Shown here piece by piece: positions 20,046 through 29,225 of a stretch of 64,000 bases of DNA. A model generated the notes under the pieces. The model was given only the letters and a program-made list of their open reading frames with translations, did no database searches and was not told the DNA's origin. Position 1 is the stretch's first letter. Each line of letters opens with the position of its first letter. A program made the position numbers and the translations under genes. Location: assembly GCA_022539475.1 (NCBI GenBank), contig VCMS01000064.1, positions 141,724 through 205,723 on the forward strand, in the 5' to 3' direction. The DNA comes from Gracilaria domingensis. Taxonomy: Eukaryota > Rhodophyta > Florideophyceae > Gracilariales > Gracilariaceae.

Positions 20046-20302
20046 TATAAAAGGGGTGCATTGATATCATGACGATATCATTTCATCACTTCGGCGCAGG
20101 TCTATAACAAGACAACAACAATCGTAACCAGGGTCCATCAAAGCGCATAGTACAGGGAACACCAAATTGTGGCACAATGGGCAAAGCCAAAGAGGAGGAT
20201 AGCTTAGGCTCAACTTCAGCGTGGAAGCCCTGTCACGTAAAGCTTGGAATTATACTTCAAGTTATAGAAGGTACAGATGAAGTTGCGGCCACGGGAACAT
20301 GA
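20046..20302 (+). promoter_or_regulatory. TATA-like element and downstream 41-codon frame
   Basis: TATAAAAG at 20046-20053 is followed at 20062-20080 by the inverted repeat TGATATC-atgac-GATATCA. A short frame at 20177-20302 begins MGKAKEEDSLGSTSAWKPCH and encodes 41 residues of no known family. It could be a small gene, the first exon of a spliced transcript, or chance. Only the motif arrangement is seen. Confidence 0.2.
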
Positions 20303-20626
20303 TGTTGATAAACACACCAAGAGAGCGACAACGTATATGGACGCGCTGCGTTTTGTAGAATATGGAGGCTAAAACCGTTGCAGGTCACCAGCGACTGCAC
20401 CAAGCCTCGGCAACCAAAACACCTTCCCACACACCCATTACTGACTCCGAGAGAGAGTGACGGGAGGAAAAAAACAGACATCTCGTTCTGAGCCAAGGAG
20501 TATCGGGTTTTCACTATTGTCTGATGATACCGCTTGTTTCGTTAAGGAGCCACGAACGACGATTTGTTGCTCGCTTGTTGCTTTCTGTGAGTAGCTCATG
20601 CTTGCTGCTTTCGTAGCTTGATAAAG

Positions 20627-21241
20627 TCATGGTATTCGCATTTCAATCTTCGCGTCACCTCCTAAGCTCCTCACCAGCCATTCCATTCCATCAATAAGTC
20701 CTGCACCAGTCTCTGCAGAGCAAGGCTGTACACACTGCGGGCGGTTTTCTGCGTCGGAAAGTAAGTCTAGTGCCAGACTGACCTTAACTGGGTCCATCGC
20801 GTTCTCTAGATCCTGCTTGTTGGCGAGCACAAGTAAGGGGCTGTGTTTCAAATGAGGTCTGGCGATAAGCTTTTTCAATGTCTCTCTCGAGTCTTCCATG
20901 CGTTGGCTGTCTGTGGAGTCCACAACCCAAATAATGGCTTCCGCTTCAGCGACGTATCTATCCCAGATTGGACGAAGTGCCCTCGCTCCGCCAAGATCCC
21001 ACACGAGCAACTTTTCATTCGGAAAACGAAGTTTGGCCACATTAAGACCGACGGTCGGAGTAATTTTCTTGAGCGATGCCGGACGCGAAACAGTGCTTTG
21101 ACTTTTTGACGTGAGCGGAAAGTACAACTTCAGCCATTCAAGAATTGAAGACTTGCCAGACGCTTCGACGCCTAGAAGAGCTATGGAGCGCTGGGGGACA
21201 TGGGTGAGCTCTTCATAAAAGCCCTGGACAAGCGAAAACAT
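20627..21241 (-). CDS. ARFRP1-like small GTPase with altered switch II
   Basis: A 204-residue ARF-family GTPase closest in pattern to ARFRP1 (yeast Arl3), which acts at the trans-Golgi with ARL1. Counting from the upstream Met at 21250: P-loop GVEASGKS (27-34), switch I PTVGLN (65-70), WDLGG (84-88), NKQD (144-147) and CSAETG (177-182). The chosen Met at 21241 starts MFSLVQGFYEEL, like the family's hydrophobic, non-myristoylated N-terminus that is acetylated instead; Gly2 is absent. The Gln after WDLGG that positions the hydrolytic water is Ala here (GGAR), so intrinsic and GAP-stimulated hydrolysis may be reduced. A 12-residue insertion follows the P-loop helix. All other GTP-binding motifs are kept. 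Confidence 0.75.
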   Translation of the reverse strand: MFSLVQGFYEELTHVPQRSIALLGVEASGKSSILEWLKLYFPLTSKSQSTVSRPASLKKITPTVGLNVAKLRFPNEKLLVWDLGGARALRPIWDRYVAEAEAIIWVVDSTDSQRMEDSRETLKKLIARPHLKHSPLLVLANKQDLENAMDPVKVSLALDLLSDAENRPQCVQPCSAETGAGLIDGMEWLVRSLGGDAKIEMRIP

Positions 21242-22064
21242 TGAGACCAAGACGTTTTCCGCGTCGAAGACTTCCTGTCGCGAAGGGAGCCGTCAGCGGG
21301 AGTCCGCATGAGGGGCACGAGAGCTCTGTGTGGGTCGAGGGGTGGCAGCTGGTTGTTTTGGTGCCCCGGTCCAGTTTGGCTTCCGCATCGCAGGAACTGG
21401 AAAGGAAAGGAAGTGGCGAGCGCCGCACGTCACTGTCATTTGGACACGTGTGTGTCCCAACATGAATTCTATTATTTTTTGAACTACTCCCGAGACCTCC
21501 ACTTGTCCGTTCACCACTCGACGAAACTGCTGTGCAAATTTGCAGATTGCATCAAGTTGATCGTCAGATGCGAGATGGCGATGCCTGCAGGAAAGAACAC
21601 AATGCGTTCTAACTTACGAAGGCACAGTGATGTCATAAACTTCATCATGATTTTGTTAATGTTACACGGATACAGGAATACGCATCGATACTGAGAAGGT
21701 CCCTGTCCGGCCTACCCCGCAGCTGCACCCCAAGACTAATCTACTGCTTTAAGCATCGCACAAGTTTAAGAGTTAAAAAAGTTGAGTACTTGTCGATCCT
21801 CCTGTCACCAATTCTAAACTTGACGACCTTGACGCAAACCAGGTTCGCGCATTTAATGACCTTCAAGTCGCTTTGCTGAAATGTATGCTTGTGGGAATGT
21901 TTTTGACAACAGAAATGCGTCATAACGGCACAGAAATACCTGTGAAAAAGCAAGCGCTGTCCCGAAGCTACATTGATACCAGAATGTCAGCAAAATAGGC
22001 AAAGCTGTTATACGCCCCCAAAAGCCAAATCACTGCGTCCATGCGCCCTTAGTCCACTCATTCA
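21242..22064. other. Intergenic region without a supported gene
   Basis: Promoter side of the ARFRP1-like gene and 3' flank of the TM9SF gene. No frame with a recognisable domain was found. Confidence 0.5.
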
Positions 22065-23999
22065 TTAGTCCACTCTGATATTGGAATAAATCTTTCTTAC
22101 AAACCAAAATGATGAGAAGAAGCCAATTGATCCGCACATGAGAGCAAACGCTGCACTCACCACCGTGCTGTACACCATAAACATCATAGTGCTCACAAAT
22201 GGCATATGGTCTGTCGCCGCCTGAGTCCCAATGTAGTACAAACTGTACAGGAACATGTACAAGCCTGCGGAGGCTGATCCACCAAACGCCTGCCACCACC
22301 ATGTCCATCTTTCAGCTGCCAATGTAAGGTAAGTGAATACTATGCTCATCTCCGCACAAGTGACGACAAGAATGGCGAATACAATGGAAAGCATGCCGAA
22401 CAGGTACAGAATCTGATTTTGCCATATTGAGTTCAGGATGAACACCAGCTCCATGAACACTGTACCAAAGGGAAGAATTCCGGCCAAGATAACGTACGCG
22501 CCTTGGGGAATGTTGAGAGGGGCAGCCGGAATCTGACGAGGGATCTGATTGGTGCGGCATGGGAACTCATACGGTTTCGACTTGTAACCAACATATGCGC
22601 CAGCGAACACCAATGGAACTGAAATTCCGAACCACATGAATAGCAACAGGAGCAATGTTGTGAAAGGAACTGCACCAGATGATCCGGATCCCCACACAAA
22701 CAAGTTCAGAACAAAGAAAAGTGCAAAGGTGAGGCCTGGGAAAAGAAATGCGGAACCCATAGTAACTAGTTTGCGGTGCTGCCCATTTTCGAAAGACGAA
22801 TAAACGCGGGCAGAAGCGTAGCCACAAATGGCAGAAGCCAAAACCCACAAAGATAGCATCGTCGTGATCAGCCCACCGCGATAGGCCGGAGACAAAAAGC
22901 CCAGGAGCGCAAAGAACAGAGTAATTGTAACCATCCACAAAGTTTGCGATCCAGAACCGCAGAAAATGGACAGAAGAACAGGGTGCTGAGGAGTTCGGAA
23001 GACGTCACCGTGAACGAGCTTCCACCCAGTGATGTCTTCTTCGTCTTCTTCCTCCAGTGCATTATATCGAGAAAAGTCGCGAAGCACGGTTCGAAGAAGT
23101 ACAGTTCCAACAAGTGCTGTCAAAAATAGAGAGATCATCAGCGAATTGACAATAGAGAACCATTGAATTTGCTTCAGCTCCGGATTCGTTTCTAGCAACT
23201 TGTCCCAACGCGTGGCCCATCGAATGCTGGAAACAACGTATTCCACATCGTATGTGAAGGTAATAGTTCCGTCCTCCTTGACTTCCATTGGTTCCATTCC
23301 ATTGGAAACTGGGCAGGTGTGCGACGTTGGCTTCCCATTATTGTCTAGCTTGTGATCCACGCTATAGGTCTCGACTTCAAATCCAACAATTCGGTACCCA
23401 TCTGAAGAACCTGTGTCAATATCGGCAAGCGCATTGAATGTATCCGACACTTCCTTGGGATCGTTGTAGAACACCTTGAACTTGAGGTGGTTGTTTATGT
23501 AAAGCTTTCCATTCTCTTCAACGCGACCAATATCGTACCCAAAGCGATAAGCCTCATGACGAGTGGCAGTCTCCCCCTTGATTACAACTGGCATGTTGTC
23601 CAAATTGAGGCGAACGGCATAGTCTTCCTTAATTCTCTTGCGCAGACGCTTCACCTGATCCTTATTAAGTTTCTTCGTGCACAATACCTTGCAATGGGCA
23701 GGAATCTTCATCTGAAAGTCGTACTCAGTGGGCTTCATACGGTCGCCCATTAACACTTGGCCAAGATTGACCGGTTTTGAACGGAGATCTTTCTTGCTCT
23801 CTGATCCGCAGAACGGAAGGGAGTAGTAGTCGTAGGGGAGCTTGTTCTTCGGGGATGTAAGCTTGTTCGCCATAACTTCAAGCTCTGTTCCTTCTTCGTA
23901 GCTGACTGGAGCAATGCCCGGAAGATAGAAAGCATGCACGCATGTTGCCAGAAGTGCGAGAAGACTCGCAAGTATTGCGAGAGTGCCCGAAACTGCCAT
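22065..23999 (-). CDS. Transmembrane 9 superfamily protein (nonaspanin)
   Basis: A 644-residue single-exon protein with the full TM9SF/EMP70 layout. Residues 1-23 are a signal peptide ending near HAFYLPG. The lumenal domain has YEEGTELEVMANKLTS, LPYDYYSLPFCG and LGQVLMGDRMKPTEY, all family signatures. The first membrane helix lies near residue 285 after RWDKLL, followed by GWKLVHGDVFR and eight more helices, including GGSAS and the final FWFVRKIYSNIRVD. TM9SF proteins reside in Golgi and endosomes and act in membrane-protein sorting and adhesion. The C-terminus ends RVD where many relatives end K-x-D/E, a COPI signal, so retention may differ slightly. Length and order are complete. Confidence 0.93.
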   Translation of the reverse strand: MAVSGTLAILASLLALLATCVHAFYLPGIAPVSYEEGTELEVMANKLTSPKNKLPYDYYSLPFCGSESKKDLRSKPVNLGQVLMGDRMKPTEYDFQMKIPAHCKVLCTKKLNKDQVKRLRKRIKEDYAVRLNLDNMPVVIKGETATRHEAYRFGYDIGRVEENGKLYINNHLKFKVFYNDPKEVSDTFNALADIDTGSSDGYRIVGFEVETYSVDHKLDNNGKPTSHTCPVSNGMEPMEVKEDGTITFTYDVEYVVSSIRWATRWDKLLETNPELKQIQWFSIVNSLMISLFLTALVGTVLLRTVLRDFSRYNALEEEDEEDITGWKLVHGDVFRTPQHPVLLSIFCGSGSQTLWMVTITLFFALLGFLSPAYRGGLITTMLSLWVLASAICGYASARVYSSFENGQHRKLVTMGSAFLFPGLTFALFFVLNLFVWGSGSSGAVPFTTLLLLLFMWFGISVPLVFAGAYVGYKSKPYEFPCRTNQIPRQIPAAPLNIPQGAYVILAGILPFGTVFMELVFILNSIWQNQILYLFGMLSIVFAILVVTCAEMSIVFTYLTLAAERWTWWWQAFGGSASAGLYMFLYSLYYIGTQAATDHMPFVSTMMFMVYSTVVSAAFALMCGSIGFFSSFWFVRKIYSNIRVD

Positions 24000-24300
24000 G
24001 CTTGTTTTCAGCAGATTTTGAAGCAGTTGAGCAAAGACTTCGGGTACAGAGAATAGAAAACCTTCCCGGTGATGTATTACAATTCTGAGCTAGGTGCTTC
24101 TCAAAAAGAACGTGGCAAGGTCAGAGTGAGGGTAGTTAAATCAAGAAAGTGAAGACGAACAAAACAGAGTGCGTGTGATAGTGATTACGCACAGAAGATG
24201 CTTACGTCCCCTCGATTGGGCTGCGGGGGGATATGTTTTGAGGAGAAGAAGTCACCGCACCAGAGACCCGAGGGACAGCGTCTAAGAAATTGGCCCAGTG

Positions 24301-24320
24301 TCAGGACTCCTGACTCAGGA
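24301..24320. repeat. Copy 3 of a dispersed 20-bp double palindrome
   Basis: TCAGGACTCCTGACTCAGGA. It keeps both overlapping palindromes of the copies at 3131 and 5095 with changes only in the spacer bases. Confidence 0.7.
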
Positions 24321-24591
24321 GAGCTGTAGGCTTCGCGAACATGGATTTGTAGAGGTTCCAAAATGTCAGTCAACTGGGCATGCCCATGGGGCTTATCTAT
24401 CTACCGTGTATTCCACCTATCAAGGTACGGCGGTATCTGATCTTCAGATCAAACAGATTTTTTGCAACCGGACACAAAAAAAGCTTGGCATAATTTGAAT
24501 TGAATTCAAATTATAGTCGTTCGGTAATACTTCTGTATCTCACTTCTCTTCTTCTTCTTCTTCTTTCGATCATCGATCATCGAAGATATAT

Positions 24592-24648
24592 GCACCTCAC
24601 TCTTAGATACTGATAGTAAGTAATTTGGTATTAGTATGAGTGAGGTGC
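24592..24648. repeat. 11-bp inverted repeat, possible hairpin RNA
   Basis: GCACCTCACTC (24592-24602) and GAGTGAGGTGC (24638-24648) are perfect complements around a 35-nt loop that holds a further ATACT/AGTAT pair. Size is in the range of small-RNA precursors, but expression is unknown. Confidence 0.4.
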
Positions 24649-25047
24649 CGCGCAGTATGTGGTTTCTTGTTATCTTCATTTAATTACAGGTTCTTCGTTA
24701 AAAGTTAAACGCACGATTAGAAAGATGGGCGAAGCATCGCCTCACATAAACGGAACTGGACTGTTTTCGTGTGGCAAATGCATCACCCATTACTCATAAT
24801 CGTTCGTAATCGGCAGTATTCTAAGTTCTATTGCTGTATTTATGTGGTTGAGCTCCTGCAGAGAAGCACCAATCCCAGGTTTCGCGGTCCGTAGGAAGAG
24901 AGCGAAGATCGTTCGTTCATCGGCTCATGTAATAAGAGCATTCCTAAGACAGTTGCTGGCTCTTATAGCCTACGGAATGTTATACTTTTGTTATACGGAA
25001 ATGAATCTGCAAATTCTGTGAACAGCATAATGCTTAAAAATGGCAAC

Positions 25048-25086
25048 CTGATTCATAACAGTTCCATTGGAAATGTTATGAATCAG
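25048..25086. repeat. 13-bp perfect hairpin
   Basis: CTGATTCATAACA (25048-25060) and TGTTATGAATCAG (25074-25086) pair perfectly across a 13-nt loop, and pairing extends a few bases outward with one mismatch. It is intergenic, 340 bp from the end of ALG7. Confidence 0.45.
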
Positions 25087-25428
25087 TTTGAATGTCGAAC
25101 TCGTCGATTCCATTAACGTTTTCTTCAGATTTACGAGAGCCCCATACAAGAGCACCAGATGATCTTGTGCATCTCATGTGGGCCTCTTCAACGTATCAAC
25201 AATTCGTCTTAATCTGTTCGCTAAAAACCAGCTTCTGATGTTAGCCGACAAAAACGACAATGTACAATTGTCGGCCTACTTGAGAAGCAGAAATTCATGA
25301 TTATGAAGCTTCGCGCTTTTTCTTTACAAGTTTGCAGCCAATTCCCTAAACAGAAGCTTTTCCCACTTTCTACCGCACTAGAGAGAAGAACGTCAGGCTT
25401 CTACGGTAGAAGTTTTACCTCTGACCAG

Positions 25429-26682
25429 TTACGAAAAATGTCGCAAAAACAGATTTCGAGCGACCAATCCAAAAGAACAGCAGAAAACCTGCAAGACAAT
25501 GAGAATGATGCAAAGAGTCCTCTCATGAAGAGGGCCTGTTATCACAAGCACAAGATTAACGAGGTTGAGATGAGACTTCACACCTTCCAGACGCCCGGTG
25601 TTCTTATTGTAGGTTGGAAGTCGGTGTCTTGGGCACGGTACAATGCCAAACAGTTGAGGAAGGGAGTAGACAAAGTTAATAATCTGTGGAATAAACAACA
25701 GCAACAAAGTAGTCGAGTAATGGCCAAGAATGCTTCCCATAGCAAACGTCATTCCCGCAAAATAACAGAATGTGTCTCCGACGAACACCTGAGAAGGATA
25801 CCAGTTATGGGATATTAGTCCAAGACAAACTGCGATAAACGGTAGCATCATATCCAGTGAAAACGTGTGATGATCTCGAAGAAGTTGCAAATTGTCCTTA
25901 GGCACATCGGACGTCAGATTGAGCGAGTTGTGAACAATGACGAAAAGCCCAATGACAATTGATTGCCCGACTTCTAGTCCATTGATGCCAGCATAGATGT
26001 TGATAGCATTTGTGCAAAAGATACTCAGCATGGCCATGTAAATGTAATACGCCGCGCTGAGGTCGACTAATCTTCCAGACACGCTATGCACAAGACCACC
26101 TCCAAACAGACTGGCGATTCGACCGACGAGCGGACGGATAATGCGCGGTAGAACAACTGTTGTTTTGCCGGTGTAATTGACAAGCAATGGCATGCTGGCA
26201 ATGAGCGGAAGCACAAGTTTGTACCGCCATCTCAGGTCTAACACGTCGTCCGCAAAACCTAGCAGCGTCATAAATGTGACACACGCCATGGCCGCTGTGT
26301 ACAATCGTGCATCGCCGTTGTAGTGAGCGACGATGTGCAGTATACAAAGTACCATAATGTACACGGTTGCGGGTATCAATCCTAAAGGTTCCGGGATTCT
26401 TTGTTCGCCTGCAGGGGTACCTCGCTTGTTAATGTCTTTTCCGAACATTCCGGCTTTGAGGAAAAGCGGCACCATGGCCGATATGAAATAGGAAACAGCA
26501 AGGTATGATACGACTGATAATACACCGCTTAGAATTATGCGTTGTAACAATTCTGCCTTCGAGGCCTCTTTGCAAACAAACGAGTAAACCAGAAGCACGA
26601 TCAAGATTGTGAGCACTCTCAAACAAAATGTGCCGCCATTGCCCGCAAACGACCGTGACACCTTGTGAGTATGTGAAGCCAT
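25429..26682 (-). CDS. ALG7: UDP-GlcNAc:dolichyl-phosphate GlcNAc-1-phosphotransferase
   Basis: A 417-residue polytopic ER membrane enzyme that makes dolichyl-PP-GlcNAc, the first step of N-glycan precursor synthesis. GKDINKR (81-87) matches the first cytosolic loop; FADDVLDLRWRYK (143-155) is the metal-binding DD-x-x-D segment; NAINIYAGINGLEVGQ (225-240) is the hallmark of the DPAGT1/ALG7/MraY superfamily, here in the eukaryotic form; VFVGDTFCYFAGM (299-311) supplies another catalytic Asp; PCPRHRLP (349-356) is the eukaryote-specific loop that binds the UDP-GlcNAc sugar. About ten hydrophobic helices are visible. Length is normal (human 408). A possible MASHTHKV start is the only in-frame Met before the first helix. 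Confidence 0.95.
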   Translation of the reverse strand: MASHTHKVSRSFAGNGGTFCLRVLTILIVLLVYSFVCKEASKAELLQRIILSGVLSVVSYLAVSYFISAMVPLFLKAGMFGKDINKRGTPAGEQRIPEPLGLIPATVYIMVLCILHIVAHYNGDARLYTAAMACVTFMTLLGFADDVLDLRWRYKLVLPLIASMPLLVNYTGKTTVVLPRIIRPLVGRIASLFGGGLVHSVSGRLVDLSAAYYIYMAMLSIFCTNAINIYAGINGLEVGQSIVIGLFVIVHNSLNLTSDVPKDNLQLLRDHHTFSLDMMLPFIAVCLGLISHNWYPSQVFVGDTFCYFAGMTFAMGSILGHYSTTLLLLFIPQIINFVYSLPQLFGIVPCPRHRLPTYNKNTGRLEGVKSHLNLVNLVLVITGPLHERTLCIILIVLQVFCCSFGLVARNLFLRHFS

Positions 26683-26882
26683 TTCAGTGTACTATGAGGC
26701 GTAAAAGGCCTGCTTGATGAACGCCCTTTACCCTCTCTGAAGTTGAAAAGCTCAAAAGAAACAGTTAGTTTTCCAATGCAAAGCAGTTGTACAAGCCTTT
26801 CTGACAAGTAACCTGTATGTTGTTGTACAATAGTTAGTAGAATGATTCCTTCGGCACACTTCGAGATTCAGTAAATTTAGGT

Positions 26883-26898
26883 AGAGGGCTAGCCCTCT
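26883..26898. repeat. 16-bp perfect palindrome
   Basis: AGAGGGCTAGCCCTCT, about 200 bp upstream of ALG7 on its 5' side. Possible dimeric factor site; no other support. Confidence 0.35.
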
Positions 26899-27544
26899 TA
26901 ACCCGCCTTTTTGCACAATAAACGAGCGAAATACGTCGAAGAAGATGTGTTGTTATGCATTTCAGATGAACAAAATCAATCACTGCAAATGGATTGACTT
27001 GGGAATTTTGAACAGTATGAGTCAATGATAGCACATCAAACGCGCACACGTGGGAGTATGATCTTTGAACTGCAAAGTTTGAATTAAATTATTTACGCAT
27101 AAGAGCATGGAAGTACGAAAGGATATCCTTGCTGAAGAGTCATCCTCCGACATCGTCCGGTGGTGCCAGGACTTGCATTCCACAGCATAATCTTAAGAGA
27201 TCCGGAATTGGTCCGAACTCGAAAGCATGTCACTAGTGATATAGAATCTCATTTTAACATCGGCGGATATTAAACCGTTTAAAAAATGTGAAGTTGGATT
27301 CCTCCACCAGTGACTTCTTTCGAGCTTCAAACTCCGGTAATTTAGTTTTAACTGAAACGAGTATCAACGATGCCTGGTGTTTATCCCTCTCTTTTTCAAA
27401 ACAAAACACTCCACTAAATCCAGAAATGAATTTTTTCAGTCACGAGTTCGAAAATTTATCGCCACCGCCAACTTCGACGTAGCCCTCTACCCTCGGAAAC
27501 TACCTTTGTGTCAAAACACATCACTGGCTTTCCGGTTCATACTA

Positions 27545-28804
27545 ATGCCAAGAGGAAAAAGACGAAGCTCCGCTCACTCTGAACGAGGGCGTTCCTCTAC
27601 GCCATCAAAGCGAGCCCGAGTTCGTACTAGAGATGTTGGAAACCCACAATCAAGAGATCAACAGCTCTCTCAGAAACGTCAAAGAGGGCGTCTAAAAACC
27701 AACGCAGCGAAGAACACGCAAGAGGAAGTGATCTCGAAGGCGATACAAGATGTTCAGGAAGAGGAAGAAATTGGTGCAGGGAGGTCTTACTTTGAGGCTC
27801 ACAAGGGAGTGGTGCGGACTTCGAATCTCACGTTGGCCAATTTATCAATAGCTTCTCAGGAGCAATTAGAGAATGCTCTTCACAATTTTGAACATCCTCT
27901 GAAACGAGAACAAGAATTTCAACTTGATACGCTTCGAAAATGTTTCCAACAATACCTCTACATACTAGAAGCTTCTCACTCTCTTTTGTTCTATGGTTTT
28001 GGGTCTAAAAAAAAGTTATTGGACGAGTTCGCTCAGTATCTTACAAAGTCTCACGCTATTATGGTCGTCAATGCGTTTAATCCAACCTTGAGTTTGCGAT
28101 CTATTCTCGCGCAGATTGCAAAAGACTTTCTGAATTGTGATGGTTTCCCAAAACGCACCTTATCCGATTACATAGACGCCATTCGCAGAAATGTAAGACA
28201 CCATCGCATTGGAATTGTCATTCATAACATAGATGGACCCTCGTTAAGGTCGTCCGAGAATCAAAATGTGCTTGCAACGCTCAGTTCAATACCAGGCATA
28301 TCAATTGCAGCTAGCATCGATCATGTAAATGCGCCTCTTTTGTGGGACGGTGCAATGTACTCAAAGTTTGAATGGGCTTGGATAAAAGCAGATACATTTG
28401 CTCCGTACGACGCGGAGACCGTATATAGCTCAAAACCACTTTTGCACGGAGGTAGAGAGCGACGTGTTGAGGGTGCTGTTGCACTTCTGACATCATTATC
28501 GAAAAGAGCGAGACAAGTATTCGAAGTGCTAGCTCAAAGGCAGCTAGATGCAGATCACGCAAAATCCACCACACACAGTGCAATCAGTCGAACAACATTC
28601 AACCAACTGTTTGAAATCACGAAAGAGAAATTCCTAACTACTGATGCAAATACTTTGAGGGGTATTCTGACAGAGTTGCACACACATGATTTGCTTCAGA
28701 GCAAACGAGGAGCAGATGCAGCGGAGCAGCTCTGGATACCACTGCATAAGGCGCAGCTAGAGGCTATCATTTTGGAGATAAACTCCGTGGAAAAGGAAGT
28801 GTAA
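27545..28804 (+). CDS. ORC2: Origin recognition complex subunit 2
   Basis: A 419-residue nuclear protein of the complex that marks replication origins. Residues 1-75 are basic and low complexity, with an Arg/Lys-rich tract. Then RSYFEAHKGVVRTSNLTLAN opens the conserved ORC2 domain (YF-x-x-H and TS-x-x-TL). LLFYGFGSKKKLLDEFA (near residue 148) is the ORC2-type degenerate P-loop; MVVNAFNPTLSLRSIL follows; IVIHNIDGPSLR (near 226) and IAASIDHVNAPLLWD (near 257) are family signatures. The end has the winged-helix region. Human ORC2 is 577 residues, most of the difference being the disordered N-terminus. The frame is open upstream to 27377, but the start at 27545 precedes the basic tail. Confidence 0.9.
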   Translation: MPRGKRRSSAHSERGRSSTPSKRARVRTRDVGNPQSRDQQLSQKRQRGRLKTNAAKNTQEEVISKAIQDVQEEEEIGAGRSYFEAHKGVVRTSNLTLANLSIASQEQLENALHNFEHPLKREQEFQLDTLRKCFQQYLYILEASHSLLFYGFGSKKKLLDEFAQYLTKSHAIMVVNAFNPTLSLRSILAQIAKDFLNCDGFPKRTLSDYIDAIRRNVRHHRIGIVIHNIDGPSLRSSENQNVLATLSSIPGISIAASIDHVNAPLLWDGAMYSKFEWAWIKADTFAPYDAETVYSSKPLLHGGRERRVEGAVALLTSLSKRARQVFEVLAQRQLDADHAKSTTHSAISRTTFNQLFEITKEKFLTTDANTLRGILTELHTHDLLQSKRGADAAEQLWIPLHKAQLEAIILEINSVEKEV

Positions 28805-29225
28805 AGCGAAGTTCGAAGACAAGGGGGTGCTTCATCAAGATTTGCCTATGTTGATGGTTGCGCAAGTCACAGGTTTTTCAACCGCATTCATCAGACTGCT
28901 CTTGTTTTGTAAGTTTGTATTCGACCCTGCATATCTGAGATAACCACAGTTAATCGACGATTCAGGAGTACTTTCTTGTCTTTCCCGATATGATAACATG
29001 CTGTTTCGTCCTTCCGTTTCGAAAGCTACTGTCTGTAAAGGTAATCCATTTAACTGCGAAGTTCGTCACGAGGTTGAGGGCAAGACATTTTCTTTGAACG
29101 CGGTAGTACGGTCATGGCGCGATGTTTAATTTAGAAGATATGAAAGTAAGCAGCGGTGGTGATTACACCAAATGTGCTTCATCCATTACAACGTAGGAAC
29201 GCACAAACTTTCACGAGAATAAATA
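28805..29225. other. Convergent 3' interval
   Basis: About 420 bp between the ends of ORC2 (plus) and the Mpv17-like gene (minus). Only 3' flanks; no gene or RNA seen. Confidence 0.5.

Larger units (their letters stand above)
17628..20626. other. Long intergenic region
   Basis: Three kilobases with no recognisable domain on either strand. It contains the second copy of the 18-bp palindrome, a TATA-like element near 20046 with a 41-codon frame after it, and otherwise unremarkable sequence. The long plus frame beginning at 17573 is the shifted read-through of RNase HII and its 3' flank. Confidence 0.45.
24000..25428. other. Intergenic region with two hairpins
   Basis: No coding frame is supported; the plus frame at 25297-25818 mostly overlaps ALG7 in antisense. 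The interval carries a CTT microsatellite (24546-24565), the third copy of the 20-bp double palindrome and two long inverted repeats listed separately. Confidence 0.5.

Noticed and set aside
25297-25818. Plus-strand frame over the ALG7 end
   Set aside because: Antisense to a strongly conserved enzyme; no own motif.
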